From: Tetrahymena thermophila SB210
Taxonomy: Eukaryota; Ciliophora; Oligohymenophorea; Hymenostomatida; Tetrahymenidae
DNA length: 64,000 nt
Assembly (NCBI RefSeq): GCF_000189635.1
Contig: NW_002476507.1
Coordinates: 62,001 to 126,000 of the forward strand
Direction of reading: 5' to 3'
The notes beneath the pieces are model-generated. The model was not told where the DNA came from and ran no database searches. It was given only the letters and a program-made list of their open reading frames with translations. This document shows, in pieces, positions 1 to 13,164 of this stretch (positions are counted from its first letter, which is position 1; every line of letters starts with the position of its first letter). Made by a program: the position numbers and the translations under genes.

Positions 1-63
1 AAATTAATAAATTTAACTTTTATAAAATTTCTATATTAATTTTCTTTAAATCTATTAAAATAG

Positions 64-1077
64 CAAGCTGATATAAACTTTAACTTCTCATAAGGAAATG
101 ACTTAAGCAAATTTAGCAAAAAAAATGAACAACAATAACCACAATTAGGTTCTTAAGTAATATAAAAAAATAATTAGCAATAAGCGAGTAATGTTAACTT
201 GATAGATGAGATAGATGTTTCAAATGGAATAGATTTACTTGGTGATTAATCAGTCTCTGCATCATAATCTAAACCTAAGTCTCTTTTCAATAATTTGAAC
301 AAAAAGAAAACTAATGAAAACCAAGCTCCAGTTTAATAAAATCAAACCTAAAATTCTCAAATATAGTAACCTTAATAGCAGTCATAGCCTTCTTAAAATA
401 CAAATGGTGAATCTAAAATAAAATAATTCATGAAGTTCAAAGGAAAATAAAACAACGAGAACAATTAAAATAATTTAAATAAAGATGGTGATCTTTTAAA
501 TTTAATAGATGAATAAACAAACAATAATGGTAAAACTAATACTGCTAATAATCATCAAGGATTATAGGATCAATTCTCTCTCTTAAATTTATACACTCAT
601 GAAAATAAAGAAAGTTAAAACTATAATTAAAATTATAACAACTTCTAATATCAAAATTCAAATAATAATAATAGTGCAACTTAATTTAATTAGTTTAATC
701 CTCCTCATATTTAATAAACTGGATTATATCAACCATAATTCCCTCAACCTGGTTTTAATGGATAGCACGTTCCTGGATATCCTTACTAAAATAATGGATA
801 TCCTCAATATCCCTAACAAGGATACTAACCTTATGGTTAATAAATGCAACCAAATATTTATGGTTACAATAACCCTGGTACATAAAATGCTCAAGCTTTT
901 AAAACAATTCACATGGACTTTAGCGGATAAAATAATCACCTTTAAGAAAAATAAATATTAGACCTCAATAATTTCAAAATTGATGAAAACACTCCTAATC
1001 AAAAAAATAGCCAATAGCAAGCATAGAAAAGTAGATAGTAAATAAATGAAGGAGCCTTCGATTTTATTTCTCTCTGA
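64..1077 (+). CDS. 3' part of a Q/N-rich protein, possible clathrin-adaptor tail
   Basis: Open frame running from an apparent splice acceptor (...aaaatag, ending at 63) to TGA at 1075-1077, with TAA/TAG read as Gln. About 337 residues are visible; the upstream exons lie outside the window. The sequence is low complexity (Gln, Asn, Pro, Tyr) with short acidic-hydrophobic pieces such as NLIDEID, GIDLLGD and DLLNLIDE, a PGYPYQNNGYPQYPQQGY-type segment near 770-850, and the C-terminus GAFDFISL. DLL/LID pieces in a disordered tail are typical of epsin and AP180-type endocytic adaptors, whose ENTH/ANTH domain would lie upstream. That role is inference only; no folded domain is visible here. An ATG at 125 is in another frame and meets TGA quickly, so it is not the start. 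Confidence 0.7.
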
Positions 1078-2210
1078 TCGAATGAGTGAATAATTTTAAA
1101 TCATCCAAAATAATTAATTTATTTATAGTTAGTTAGTTATATTTCTTTGTATTTATAATAAAAGTTTATTTTAGTTAAAGAATGAATTAAATCTATCCCT
1201 TTTTATGATTATTAAAATATAAACATATAAATATTTCAAGTTAAATTTGCAACAATTTAATAAAATATTAATAAATAAATGCTTTTTATTTACTTTGAAA
1301 CACAAATTATTATCATAAAAAATTAATCTTAAAAAGCATTATTATATTTATATTTTTGTAAAAAGCTATTTTGCTATTTTCTTTTGTTTGTAAATAAATA
1401 TTCCTCTTTTTTTTACTATCATAAATATTTCACAACTCTATTTTTTCTAATCAAAATTATTCTATTCAAATTAGTTTATTTTACTAAATTAATATTGTCA
1501 TTCATTAATTTAAAAAAATAAATAAAATTTAACAAATATATTTTTCAAATATTTTATTTATTAATTAAGATGAAAAAAGTAAAAAATTATTAACAAATTT
1601 TATTTGTTTATATTTTGAATTATTTATTTATCTTACTAATAAAGGGGTTTGAGAAATATAGATTATATTTAAACCAACTAATACAAATATTAAAAATAAT
1701 TTCAATATTTATTACTTATTCTAGAACTAATGTGGTAACTCCGTTAAAAATAAATTATTTTAATAGCACTAAATTTTTCATTAAAATAACTTAGTAGAAT
1801 CAAAGAACAGTAAGATCTTCATTAGTTATTTTGGTGTGATATCATCAATTCTTTCTTTTCAACAATCAATCATTACTTAGGATCGAAATCTTATTTCTTT
1901 CTATTTAAATATAAAGGTTGTTTAATAATAGAGAGGAAAAATTGAAATAAATGTTTTCAAGAGGGGGGTGTTAGTTTATGATCAGAAATTTTGTGATAAA
2001 TTATCTGTATTATTAATATTCTTACCCCGCCTATATACATTCATAAACATTTCAAAAGAAACACTAAGTCTTCATCATTTAGAAATTATAAATTGAGGTA
2101 TCGAACTAAGTCAATATATAAAAAAATTTATTTTTACTAAAATAGTAAATATTAAAAAACACTTGCTTAGTGCAAAAAATATTAAATTTCTAAACAAATC
2201 ATTTTGAAAA
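1078..2210. other. intergenic, A/T-rich
   Basis: Holds the 3' flank of the first gene and the promoter of the next. I see no coding-like frame, tRNA or repeat of note. A G-rich run (gagggggg) sits near 1960. Confidence 0.6.
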
Positions 2211-3254
2211 ATGTAGTCCTCTAACCCTAATGATAAAATAAACATTGATTTTGTTACTCAATTTTTACAAATTGCTGAGATAGAGTTTGCAAAATTAAAA
2301 GTTCAAGAATCTTCCCAACAATAATCGAATAATATTCAGCCTGAGACAGTAAGCTTCTCTAAAGAGCAAACGCAGCAATAAAACATATTAAAACTTTCAA
2401 ATGATGTGTAATAAGTTAAATAAGAGGATATTGAAGACTAATAGAAAGTTGCAAATTTGAATAATAAGACCTCGGAAGTCAAAAAGAAAAGGATAAAAGT
2501 TTCCTAAAATACCTAAGAAAAAACAAAAAAAGTCTCAAATATATTAAAGAAAAAAATAACAAAAATCGAAAAACCTTAAATAACAAACGATGCTAATTAA
2601 CCTGAAAAATAGACTAGAAGATCCTACAGAAATGTAAAAAAGTCTCAACAAAACAATCCTCGTTAAAAATAACAAAAAAAGAAGACTAATAAACTATCAG
2701 AAAGCCAACTATAATAATTTTAAATGATGTATGAGACAAATACAAATAGCTTTTTAATGAAAAAATTTAAAATATCTAGGCACTAACTTTTCAGATATAA
2801 AGATAAATACAATCTCGTCAAAAATCTTACATTCATTTAAAAAATGATATAAAACAGAGATAAGAGTTAAAATATTTCAAGTAAAAAAGTGACATAACCT
2901 GAATAACCTGATGAAACTGCTGAGGATATTGAAATTAAAGATTCTGAAGATATTATTAATGAAGAAGATGATGGTGATAATGAAAACAATTATGAAGATG
3001 ATGATGACGATGATGATGATGATATAGATATTTAAATTTAACCTGAGATTGAAGATGATGCTCAAGAAAAAAATTTAAATCAAGATTAAGTTATAAAGAG
3101 CACATTACTTTAATCGAAAAATCATTTTAACCCATCAAACGAAGAATTAGATAATTAAAACAAAATAATAAGTGAAGAAAGCAACAGTACATAAACTTAA
3201 ATCAACCAAAACCAATTGAATTCTCTCAAATAAGCAAGATATAAATATATTTGA
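2211..3254 (+). CDS. unknown Lys-rich protein with acidic Asp run
   Basis: Single exon of 347 residues from ATG 2211 to TGA 3252-3254, in phase throughout (1044 nt). I do not recognise a family. The N-terminal quarter is Gln/Ser-rich. A Lys-rich segment follows (about residues 85-165, with KKKRIKVSQ and KQTRRSYRNVKKSQ). Next comes a short, more ordered piece around FQMMYETNTNSFLMKKFKIS, then an acidic tail with nine Asp in a row near 3000-3025. Basic stretches beside an acidic run suggest a nuclear or nucleolar protein, but this is a guess from composition. The minus-strand ORF over the Asp run is a mirror of the repeat and not a gene. Confidence 0.75.
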
Positions 3255-4917
3255 AAAATTTAAATTAAATTTTCAAATTAAACTTATAATTATAATAAAA
3301 ATAAAATATTTGCTATTTATTGTCTCTTTTAATCTTGTGATCTATCTATATTATTATATATTAATTTATTTTATTATTAGATTTTATTTATATAATTCAT
3401 TAAAATAAAATACTTTTCTATATAATTTCTATAAAAAAAAATTTATTAAACATTTTCAAAATTAATTAAAAATATTTAAACTAACTTTTTCAAACTTTTT
3501 AATTAATTTTTTATTAAAATTAACAGATTTTGTTGACAAAAAAATGATTTAATTGAAAAGTTTTCTTAAAAAGTTAATGAAAATATTATTCAATAAATAT
3601 TTTTCGCTAAAATGTATGAATTATTTCTAATTCTCACAAGTTAGTTTAGTTTGACTTAGGAAAAAAATTTAAATTTAGATTAAAAATATGAATGCATTTT
3701 TATTTAAATTAATTGAATTTTTCTTTGAGTAATCAAATTTAATATATTCATTTTAAATTATTTTAATAAAAATCAAATGAGAGCATTTTAGTTATTGCAA
3801 ATCCAAGCTGAAGATTTTAGCTTATTTATTGAAGTATAATATAACTTGATTATTGAATAGATATAGTTAGTTTTTGGATATCTAAAATATGTTAATAAGA
3901 AAATTATATTTTATAAAAGAATTAATATCATTCTCTCTAATTACTTATGTAGTAAAATAAAAAATTCAATACTTTTGTATTAGATACATAATTTTATCAC
4001 TTAATTTAATAAACTAAATTCGAAATATTATCATGGTTTTTCTTTAATTTAAGTTTCAAATTACATAAAGAAAATATTTTTATATTTATATATTGTGCTT
4101 AGTTATCCAATTTATGAGAGAATTTAAAGCAGAAATGACGATGGATTTGAGTTTGAATCACTTAATCACATATGCCTGTTTATTATAAAAGAATTAATTT
4201 TTTTTAGAAAGAGAGGTTTCTGTGTGAGAAGGAGAGAAAGAAACAAGCAACTAATTAAAGAAAATGTTAATTTTGCAGATTGAATACAAAAAATTAAAAG
4301 ATTTGTTAAATTATTTATAATTGGATTAATTATTAAGGAATCAAGCTGCACTTTTTGATAATTTAATGCAACTATAAAAGAAAATAAGCAGAGTGTGGAA
4401 ATCAATTTGTAAAGCAAACAATCAATAAATAAATATTTATATTAATATATAAAGAAGAGGTGGGGTATTCCTAATTCATAAATACATTCCTTAAGCTATT
4501 TTTTTATTTGTTTTGTGCTTGATTAACAAACAAATATTTTTTTATGCATATTTAAAAACAAATGAATCAATAAATGTATGTATTTTCAATTTCGCTAACA
4601 AATTATTTATAGTACATGATTGCAACAAAGGGGGACATTAATCAAATGCATGCAACATATTGAGTATCTTTTCCATAAACAATGTAAATCTCCAATGTGT
4701 TAAGAATGAATTAGCTTATTAATTTGTGTGAATTGATCAGTCCTTTATTATTTTCTTTCTTTATTAGATCCTTATTTGAGAGGTAGAGAGAAAAAATCAA
4801 GCAAAAAAAGGTAATAAAAGGAAAGCAAAATTGAATATATATCAATAATAATTAATCTTATTATAAGAAATCCAATCAATTTAATATAAGAAGAAGGATA
4901 TAAAATTGAAGTAATAA
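3255..4917. other. intergenic with one candidate ORF
   Basis: Mostly A/T noise. The part from about 4210 to 4440 is purine-rich and reads like a coding exon (see the separate entry at 4264). The last 180 bases are the promoter and leader of the patatin gene. Confidence 0.5.
4264..4731 (+). CDS. candidate small gene, amphipathic N-terminal half
   Basis: ATG 4264 opens 155 codons to TGA 4729-4731. The first 55 residues have the look of real coding sequence: Leu/Lys/Gln heptads such as IEYKKLKDLLNYLQL and QAALFDNLMQLQKKIS. After about 4430 the frame becomes A/T filler, so an unseen intron or a truncated gene is likely. In-frame codons also continue upstream of the ATG (EGEKETSNQLKK), back to a TGA near 4217, so the true start may lie in another exon. 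There is no family match. A hydrophobic minus-strand ORF over the same bases (4166-4417) is probably its mirror. Confidence 0.3.
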
Positions 4918-6916
4918 ATGTAAAAATTATTCGCAATCTTCTGTATCGGTCTTTTGGCTTGCTCCATGACCACAGTTTCTGCCAGATCATGCAAGGCTTT
5001 GGTTATTGCTGGTGGTGCTGACTTAGGCTCTTACGAAGCCGGTGTTATTTAAGGATTAGTTTAAGCCTATAATGAACTTGGTTAAGTCAGCGAAGTCTAT
5101 TGGGATGTCATTTCAGGTACGTTTTTTTTATATTTACTCAAAGCTAATAAAATGCAATGCACCCAGTATTATTTTCTATTCTTATAAAATTTTTGACCTT
5201 CGCTATCCTATTCTCTTCTATGATTGTGCCTTTCTATTTTAAGCTTTATTATTTTGACAATTAATGCTCCTTTTTAAAATGAATTATACATTCAAATAAG
5301 CTTGTATAACTTAAGTATCTTAAAATAAAATAAAAAATTTAAAATATTAAATATAATTACCAAATCACTATAAATTGGATCTAAAGATAGGAAGAATTAA
5401 ATGTAGAATGGTTGAAAAGTTGACTTTATATTGAAATCTTCAAGGAAGCTCTAGTGTGAAAATTCTTTGTTAAAAGAAGCATCTTTTTTTAGCTTATCAG
5501 AATACTTAAAATTCAAGATTTTAGATTCTCAATTTTAAATAGAATTTAAGATTTACTTGTTGGATAAACCTTTAATAAAGCTTATTGTAATTTAATAGTT
5601 CAAGTCTAAATAATTATAAATTAAATCGAACTAAAATTAGTTGTAATTAAATCGAGCATATAAAGATTTTATAAAAGTTAAAATGGACAATTCTAAGTAG
5701 AAAATTTTAAAAAAGAATTATTAAAAATATTTACTGGGTGTGTGGTGTTGTGTAGAATTAAATTGAAGCAATTTAATAAAATTTTTTATCAACATTTGTT
5801 TTAAATATATATAGGTGTCTCTGTTGGAGCTATCACTGCTGTTGGCTTAGGTTAATTCCCCAAGGAATAAACTGTTGAAATGGCTAACTGGGTTGTTAAT
5901 TTATGGGAAAATATTTCAAAGTCTGATGTTTATAGCAATTACCTCGGTGGTGTCGTTCAAGGTTTCCTCTTTGAAGAATCTCTCTTCAAGACTGATCCTT
6001 TGAGAGCTTTCTTAAAAAAGAATGTAACCAGAAAATAAACCAGAAAACTTGTTATTGGTGTTACCAATGCCAATACTGGTGAATATGAAAGATATAACGA
6101 ATCCTTATCTGATGCTGACCTTATTGAAGCCGTTATGTGCTCTTCTGCTGTTCCAGCTTTCTTCCCCTATCAAATCTTCAAGGGTAACACCTACTTCGAT
6201 GGTGGTGTCGTAAGATATTTAAAATTTTTAATTAAAATATTCTAAAAACTATTTAATTTGAAAGGTCCGTGCTGCTGATGTTTTTGGTGCTATTGACAGA
6301 TGCAAAGAACTTGTTGACGATGTTAGCCAAATCACTGTTGATGTTATATTAGTAACTTCAAAGACATTCGAACAAGATGTTCCTGATGATTTGAAGCCTA
6401 TTAAAGTTGGTACCCTCTCTGTAATAATAAATAATTTATTATCTATATATACCACTAATTAATTAATTTGCACTTTGGTCTGAAGCACATTTTATTAATT
6501 TATTCTTTATTTCTTAAACAGCAAAAAGTAAAGGACCACCACAATGCCAGAAGATCTTTACTTGAAGCTTACGAAGCCTTCCCCACTATTAACTGGAGAC
6601 ACATTATCAATCCTCAAACTAAATTACCAGATGCTGATTTCCCTTTCGTAATTTTAAAATATAATATTTAAGTTAGTTTAACGATATTTATATTAAAAAA
6701 TAGAATTTCAACCACAAATAATTACTCTAAATGATCGATTAAGGTAGAAATGAAGGACGTGCTGCCGTTTAATAACATACTTCATACGAATCCTCTAGAA
6801 ATGGTAACGACGAAACTAGTAACTTATCTCTCTCTGCTAAGTTAGCTTTTATGGATGCTTACGAAGCTGTTTTCGACAGATACAACATTTCTTATAACAA
6901 AACTACTTCTGCTTGA
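4918..6916 (+). CDS. secreted patatin-like phospholipase
   Basis: Acyl hydrolase of the patatin family, expected to cleave fatty acids from phospholipids. Five exons, phase-checked: 4918-5116, 5815-6209, 6265-6420, 6522-6647, 6704-6916; 362 residues. Residues 1-22 form a signal peptide (KLFAIFCIGLLACSM), so the protein should enter the secretory pathway. The oxyanion loop GGADLGSYEAG lies near residue 35. The nucleophile elbow GVSVG (GxSxG) spans the first splice junction, and the catalytic Asp is in DGG at the end of exon 2. All parts of the Ser-Asp dyad are therefore present and the enzyme looks active. The C-terminal third (HHNARRSLLEAYEAFP, HKQLLQMIDQGRNEGRAAV) resembles lipase tails in related ciliate proteins. 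The first intron is about 700 nt, the others 55-101 nt. Confidence in the fold and exon structure is high; substrate unknown. Confidence 0.93.
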
Positions 6917-8457
6917 AATATAAAATGACCAACCAGATTTTTCTCTAATAGAAATAAAAAGATATTTAATTAGAGATTGAAAAAACTTCAATATAAATAT
7001 TATTAAAAAGATAATAAAAATAAGAAGGATTTATTAAATAAAAAATATCATATTTTATAATATATATTCTCGTTCTATTTCATATACTTTTAGGTATGAA
7101 AATTTTAATAAAGAGATTTAACAAATGTCTAATCCATTTATTTTTTTTTATCTTTTCAAAATATTATGTTTTTTTTATTTTCAATTGCAAAACCTCAAGG
7201 AAATCATTTTCATAATCAAAGGATATTTTATTGTTAACAACATTTTTTTTTGATTAAATAATTGTAATCGATTGGTTTTTTTTTAATTTCGAATAATAAT
7301 CAATCAGATATAATTTGTTTTACTAATTGTTAAAATTTAAATTAGATTTTAGAGCTAATTTATAACCTATTTATCAATACTTCATATATTTCAAAATAAA
7401 ATTTCAACATTATTTAAACATTTTATTTTGTTATATTTTTAATATGATATTTAATTTTTAATTCTCAACAAAACAAAAGAAATTTACTATATCTAAATAT
7501 GTACAATAATATTAAGTAAATCCTCTTTTTTTTGCTTACTCTTATTTTATTTTTTTATTTGAGCAATAAATTATTAAAGACAATTTTAACAAATAAAAAT
7601 TTATATTTTAACAACATACTTTTTAAATATTTATTTTATTTAAAAATCAAACTATTATTTATCTATAAATTTTTGAGTGCTTCTTTAAGTATTTAAATAT
7701 ATTTATTAATATTGAAATACATTTACAAATGTTTTATATTGAAATTTTATTACCTTAAAATTTAAGTTAAAAATATATATTTATCCTTAAATTTTATTAT
7801 TAATTTATTATATTATATATATTAATATCAAATTATAAAAATTAAATTTAAACTCATTTTTATTTTAAGTTAAACTTTTTAATATTATTTAAATATTATT
7901 AAAAATAAGTAATTTTTTAATATTCATAAATTTAAAAATTATCAATCATCTAATTAAAAAATAAATTAATTTAGAATTAATTAAAGGCATAAAAAATATA
8001 TTTTCTTTTATTCATAAAATATTTCTATTTCTTCTTAGTTTTTTATTAAATAATCATTTTTTAATTTAAAAAAACTTTTTCACATAAAAAAAAATATATT
8101 TATATAAAAAATAAATATTTTTATTACTCAATTTTTCAAGAAAAATACAGAATTTATTTATATCTTTGTTTTTCATGTAAGTTGCTCATTATTTTTTATA
8201 TTGAGAATATTTAATTTCAATATCTTATTTTTAATTTAATAAATGATAATAGCCATTCGATTAATTGATTAACTTATATATCTTATAACCTATGAGATAA
8301 AAGTTTAACTCTGTATTTACATTAAATATTAATTAAGATTGATTTGTATTATTTTTTAGCGTAATATTAAAAAAAATTATTTATAAACAATATCAATATC
8401 TTTTTCTTTTTCATTAGATTATCTACTGGCCTTCATTTTAATTTCATAGCTTTAAAT
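6917..8457. other. intergenic, very A/T-rich
   Basis: About 1.5 kb of nearly pure A/T between a gene end and the next start. I see no coding frame, RNA gene or organised repeat. Confidence 0.6.
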
Positions 8458-10129
8458 ATGGAAGGAGTCTAAACTTCTTAATAGGATAATTATTAATACG
8501 CTATATAAGATGATCAAGGAAATGAATAAAAGATGTAAAGAGAAGCAGATTTTAAACATAATCAAAACTAAAAGAATCGATTTAATAATCATCTCTAATA
8601 CACATAAAATTAAAGTACAGTACACAATAATTAATTGCCTTGTTTAGGAAAGAAAACAAATAGTTATGATAGGTTAAATACAATTAAAGTGATTTAAAAA
8701 GTAAATCAACCAGGATTTAAACATTCAAAATAGACAGAATCCCTAATGTATTGATTTATAAATATATTTTAGATTTGTTTATAAAATATTTATACGACAT
8801 TTAATATACAAGTAAGTAGGCAGCAATAGAGCATAAATTAAATAAAAAGGGAACCAAAAATGATTAATAAGTATTTTAGAGCAAATAAGTTTTGATGCAA
8901 ACTGAGCCTGATGAAAGAGATGAGTTTTAAGATACCCAAAAAAAAGAAAGAGCCAACAATGTAAAAATAAATCCCTTCTTCAGATAAAGCAAACCTTAGT
9001 AATAGCAACAATAAATATCAAATGATGGACTTTAGAGAACATAACGATTACCTAGGTCGTATTCACAAGCTAAAATGATTGAGAAATATCATACTCTGCC
9101 TAATGAGGATTACGATGAAAGTAGTTTTTAAGATTAAGATAATGCCTTTTAAACATAAAAGTCTTTTTCAAAGAAAAAAGTTAATAATAATGTTGCTAAT
9201 AATTCTTCAAATATTCCTACTCGTTCTCGCGTTTTCTCCTCAGTAGATTATAGGAGCACATATTATTCAGAATAAAATAAAAGTCAGTCTGCTTTTAAGG
9301 CAAGCAACGGACATGATTTAAATTCTCCTGAAAAAGGATAAACTAAATATTCTAAAGTAATCTAGTTCTTTATAGATAAATATAACATAGAATTAGAAGA
9401 GAAAAAATTTTTGGAAGATAGAATTCAAGATCTAAAAAGAAAAGTTATGTAAGAGAATTAAAAATTAAAATTAGCAAACTATGAAGCTTAATAGCTTAAT
9501 GATAGTAACATCGCTGAGGTACAGTAAATACAAGTACTTTCTGTTAAATACGTTATTAATCAAAGTTTTAAATTGAAAATTAATATTAATAGAGATTAGA
9601 ATCGGAGTTAATAGATATCCACAGGAAAAAATAGTATGAGCAAGAGAGAATAGCTCATGTAACTTATTTAATTTAGCTTTACATTTAAGATGTATTTATG
9701 GTAGTAAATTAATAAAATTTTTTAAAAGTATGAGTAGATCATTTAGTAAATTTAAGTGTAAAATGAACTTATTCTAATCCAGATAGAAAACGAAAAAAAG
9801 TTAATATAAGAAGCTGAGCACTAATGCAAAGTACTAAAAAGAAGATCAGACTCTTAGTTTGTATTTTAAATAATTGCGATAGCATTTTTTTATGTAAAAT
9901 AATTTTTTAAAAAGAAATAAAAGATTCATGTCAAAAAGCAGAGAAACTTTTCCCTAAAATAAATATCTCACAGAGAATTCAGAGTTAAAAATCTTGTAAC
10001 TAAAATTTATTTATTTATTTACTTTAAAAATTAATAAAAAATACTTAAAATTCTTATTAAAATACATAGACAAATTCAACATAGACGTTCTAAAAAGATT
10101 TAAAAGAAATAATGGAAAAATACGAGTGA
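8458..10129 (+). CDS. unknown coiled-coil protein (intron boundaries partly unresolved)
   Basis: ATG 8458 starts a clear frame (EGVQTSQQDNYQYA...). A different frame takes over by about 8690-8750 (LIYKYILDLFIKYLYD, then QYTSKQAAIEHKLNKK) and runs on with high Gln/Lys/Glu, so a short intron must lie between about 8590 and 8750. A coiled coil follows near 9360-9540 (DKYNIELEEKKFLEDRIQDL). A phase-consistent intron at 9996-10069 leads to a last exon reading TNSTQTFQKDLKEIMEKYE and TGA 10127-10129. Further introns are possible around 9525-9600 and 9855-9935, where two frames both look plausible. I recognise no family; a structural or cytoskeletal role would be a guess. Confidence 0.6.
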
Positions 10130-11211
10130 ATTATAATATTAATATTTAAGTAAAAATCAGTAATAACCATAAATAGAACTAATAAATTTTATAATTAAAT
10201 AAGAAACTTCAATCAATCAAACAAACAAATAAATACTTCAAATATATATATAAATAAATAAATAAATATATGGCACTCATCAAATTTTGTAAACTAAATA
10301 AGCTACAGCTAATCATTTTTCCTCATATCTGTAAATATTTAAATTGCCTCTACAAAAATATTTTTTTAATAAGATTAAGTAAATACTTAAATGTAAAATA
10401 ATCTATACATATATCTTTATTGTATTTTACTACCATTAAAAAAATAAATCTCCAAAGTCAGTTTTAATTTATAAATTATTTGGTTGATTAATTAATTGAT
10501 TATTTTCAAGCTTCTCAGTTTAAGATATCATGCATATCCGAGCGAGATATGGTGGGTTTAGCAATTACAAATAGTACATTTTTCTTGTTAAATTATTTTA
10601 GTTAGTAGTTTATTATGATGGAATAAAATCATTCTATATAAATTGAATACTCCATCTTAGTAGTTGGTACATATTTATAAATAAAAAATAGGATATAACA
10701 AATTAGAATATTTTAAAATTAAATAATTGATCCCAGCTTATCAATAATGTTTAAACTGAAAAGAATTATTTGAGCTCAGTGAAAATAATTGAAAAAGAAA
10801 AAGATTAGAGAGACACTTTTACTATAGGATTATACCTTTCCTCTTAAGAATTATTATTAAATTTTTTATAAAAATTCTTGTAGTCTAATAAATAACACAA
10901 TCAATCGATTGATTTTAGAAATTTTTCCTTAATAATCAATATTAACTTCTTTGTTCTTCTATCTTCCTTAATTCTTTATCATTGAACATAGTAAATTTTA
11001 TCTGTTTGCGGAAAAAAAATTAATAGCTAAGAAAAGAAATAGAAAGAAAATTTAAATAAGCTCTTTTCTGCTTCTACTCGATTCATTCTCTTTTCAAATA
11101 CACCAAAAGATAAGATGCTCAAAAAAATTATAAAAAAAATTAAAAAATTAAATTAAAGGAAAAAACTCTTGTTTGAAAAAAAATATTATATCAAAGCAAA
11201 TAAATAAAAAA
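10130..11211. other. intergenic
   Basis: No coding-like frame. A small G+C island near 10528-10555 contains the inverted repeat catatc/gatatg with a 7-base loop; its significance is unknown. Confidence 0.5.
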
Positions 11212-11817
11212 ATGGAACACCAAAACTGGGATTATACCTATATTGAAAAGAGAAGTAACTTTCAAATTAAAAATATTTGCAATAAAACTAATCATTTATA
11301 AATTAATCAAATTATTAGCCAACAATAAAGGTGAAAAGGCTACTAAGCAAGCTCTCCACCAAGGCCTAGCTGTAGAACATGTTAAAAAGAGTAATTATTA
11401 ATCATACCTTTAAATAGAAAAATTATAAAAAATAAATTAATTTTCCTAAATCTAATTTTGTTTTTTTGAAAAAAAGATGTCACCAATAACCCTTCCAATT
11501 TAGATGGTCGTTACGTCGCCAAGGTCCTTAATGAAGATGAATATAAAGGTAAATAAAATAAAAGTTAATTATTGCTAATAGTTTAAAAATACATTTATAT
11601 AATAGTCGATACAGTTAGCCACGATTTTAGAATTGCTTTGCAACAAGCCAGATAAGCTAAAGGTTGGACTCAAGAATAATTAGCTAAAGCTTGCTGCGAA
11701 AAGAAATCTGTTATCAGTGATTACGAAAGTGGTCGTGCTATTCCCCACCCTTCTACAATTACTAAATTTGAATCAGCTCTTGGCTGCAAATTACCTAGAG
11801 ACAAGAAGAAAAAATGA
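11212..11817 (+). CDS. MBF1: multiprotein bridging factor 1 (MBF1) transcriptional co-activator
   Basis: MBF1 links gene-specific activators to TBP and also acts in translation surveillance at collided ribosomes. Four exons, phase-checked: 11212-11254, 11319-11390, 11477-11548, 11606-11817; 132 residues, a little shorter than the usual 140-150. The N-terminal MBF1 part starts MEHQNWDYTYIEKR, followed by ATKQALHQGLAVEHVKKN and the Asp-Thr-Val boundary VDTVSHDF. The C-terminal helix-turn-helix is well conserved: IALQQARQAKGWTQEQLA, KKSVISDYESGRAIP and a lysine tail. Three introns of 57-86 nt interrupt the first half. Coding bases here are richer in G+C than the neighbours, as expected for a highly expressed housekeeping gene. 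Confidence 0.95.
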
Positions 11818-13164
11818 ACTAACTGATAATTAAGGCAAGTATATTAGTATAAAATTGATAGCAAGCTAGCATATTTTTTAAATTGTATAAAGTAAAAATG
11901 AAATATTTATTTGAATACAAATTTTTAATTGATAAGTTAGTTTGTTATAAATCTGAAAAATCTACTCTATCTTCCTTAACTAATATACCCAACAAACACA
12001 AAAACAATTTAAATAAAACTAAATGAAAAAATCTCTATTATAACATAATAAATCGTTCATCGCTTCAAATAAACAGCTTTGATTTAAGAAATAATTAATT
12101 CAAATAGATATTTAAACTATTAAATATATCAATTAACTATGTATACTTTATATAGCAAAACATATAGTTTACATTTATATCAATTTATTGTTAAGTTTTT
12201 TCTTTACTAAAATCATAACTCTTCATCATATTTTTTCTGCTTTCCTTGTAAATACAAACTATTATTAGATACAAATTTCTATTGATTATTTGATACAATT
12301 AATGTTGATATATAAATTAATTTATAATTTTGATAAAATATTGAAAGTCACCTTAAATTATTTACTACTAATCGTTGCCATTTAGCTCAAAAAAAATTAA
12401 ATATTTAATTAATTAACTATATTTATTCACATACGCCTTCCTAAAGTCAAATCAATAATTATTTTTATCATTATATATTCAATTTAAACCTTTTCTATAT
12501 TTTTCTATATGGTTTTTAAAAATAATGTTAAAATCTTTAAATTTTAGATTATTCTATTATGTTAGATTAAAAATTAAACATATGAGCTAAAGTAAAATAC
12601 TTACAATATTTTATTTATTTTAGATTTTAAAAAATAAAAACAATTGTATAAAACTTTATTATTTGTTTCTTTACTCAATTATTTATTGGTTCATTATTTG
12701 AGTTTATAAAATTAAAAAATAAATAAGAAAAAAAATATTTTAAAATAAATTTAAAAAATAATTTTTTATAAGAAGATGATGAATCTTGTTTTGTAATTAA
12801 TTTATACGTCTGCTGTATATTTACTATCAGCTAAAAGCTGGAAATAGTAAATAAAAAACCTTTTTTGAATTATGATTTGGAAATAAGATAAAGAGCAGTT
12901 AGAAAACGAGTATTTATAGTTTTAATTTATAGATATTAGCTTAATAAGCAATCTAAATCATGCAAAAATCAAATCGATAAATATTTAATTGATAAAATAA
13001 AATTAATTATTATTCGTTGATTAAAAATACAAATTTTAACTTACATAACTATTTATTTATATATTGCTGTAAATTAATTTGATTTTTTGACTAGCATTAT
13101 TAATAAATTAATCTGAAATCAAAGCTATAAGTGTGTTTAATAAATAGGAAACCTAAAACTCTAT
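11818..13164. other. intergenic with a hairpin
   Basis: A/T-rich, without a coding frame. The one organised element is an inverted repeat at 12820-12851, listed separately. Confidence 0.5.
12820..12851. repeat. 32-base hairpin
   Basis: tttactat-cagct-aaa-agctg-gaa-atagtaaa: two perfect stem segments (8 and 5 bp), a 3-base loop and a 3-base bulge. It lies in mid-intergenic sequence, so it is not an obvious terminator for either neighbour. It could be part of a small RNA; nothing else supports that. Confidence 0.4.

Noticed and set aside
599-961. 120-residue plus-strand standard-code ORF
   Set aside because: It is out of frame with the Q/N-rich coding frame at 64-1077, which spans it and reads through TAA/TAG.
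2877-3065. Minus-strand Ile/Phe-rich ORF
   Set aside because: Mirror image of the poly-Asp run in the 2211-3254 gene.
4772-4990. Minus-strand 72-residue ORF
   Set aside because: Overlaps the patatin signal peptide and upstream region on the opposite strand; no coding character.
10528-10555. Short G+C-rich inverted repeat as a possible tRNA or snRNA
   Set aside because: Only a 6-bp stem; no tRNA arms or snRNA consensus seen around it.
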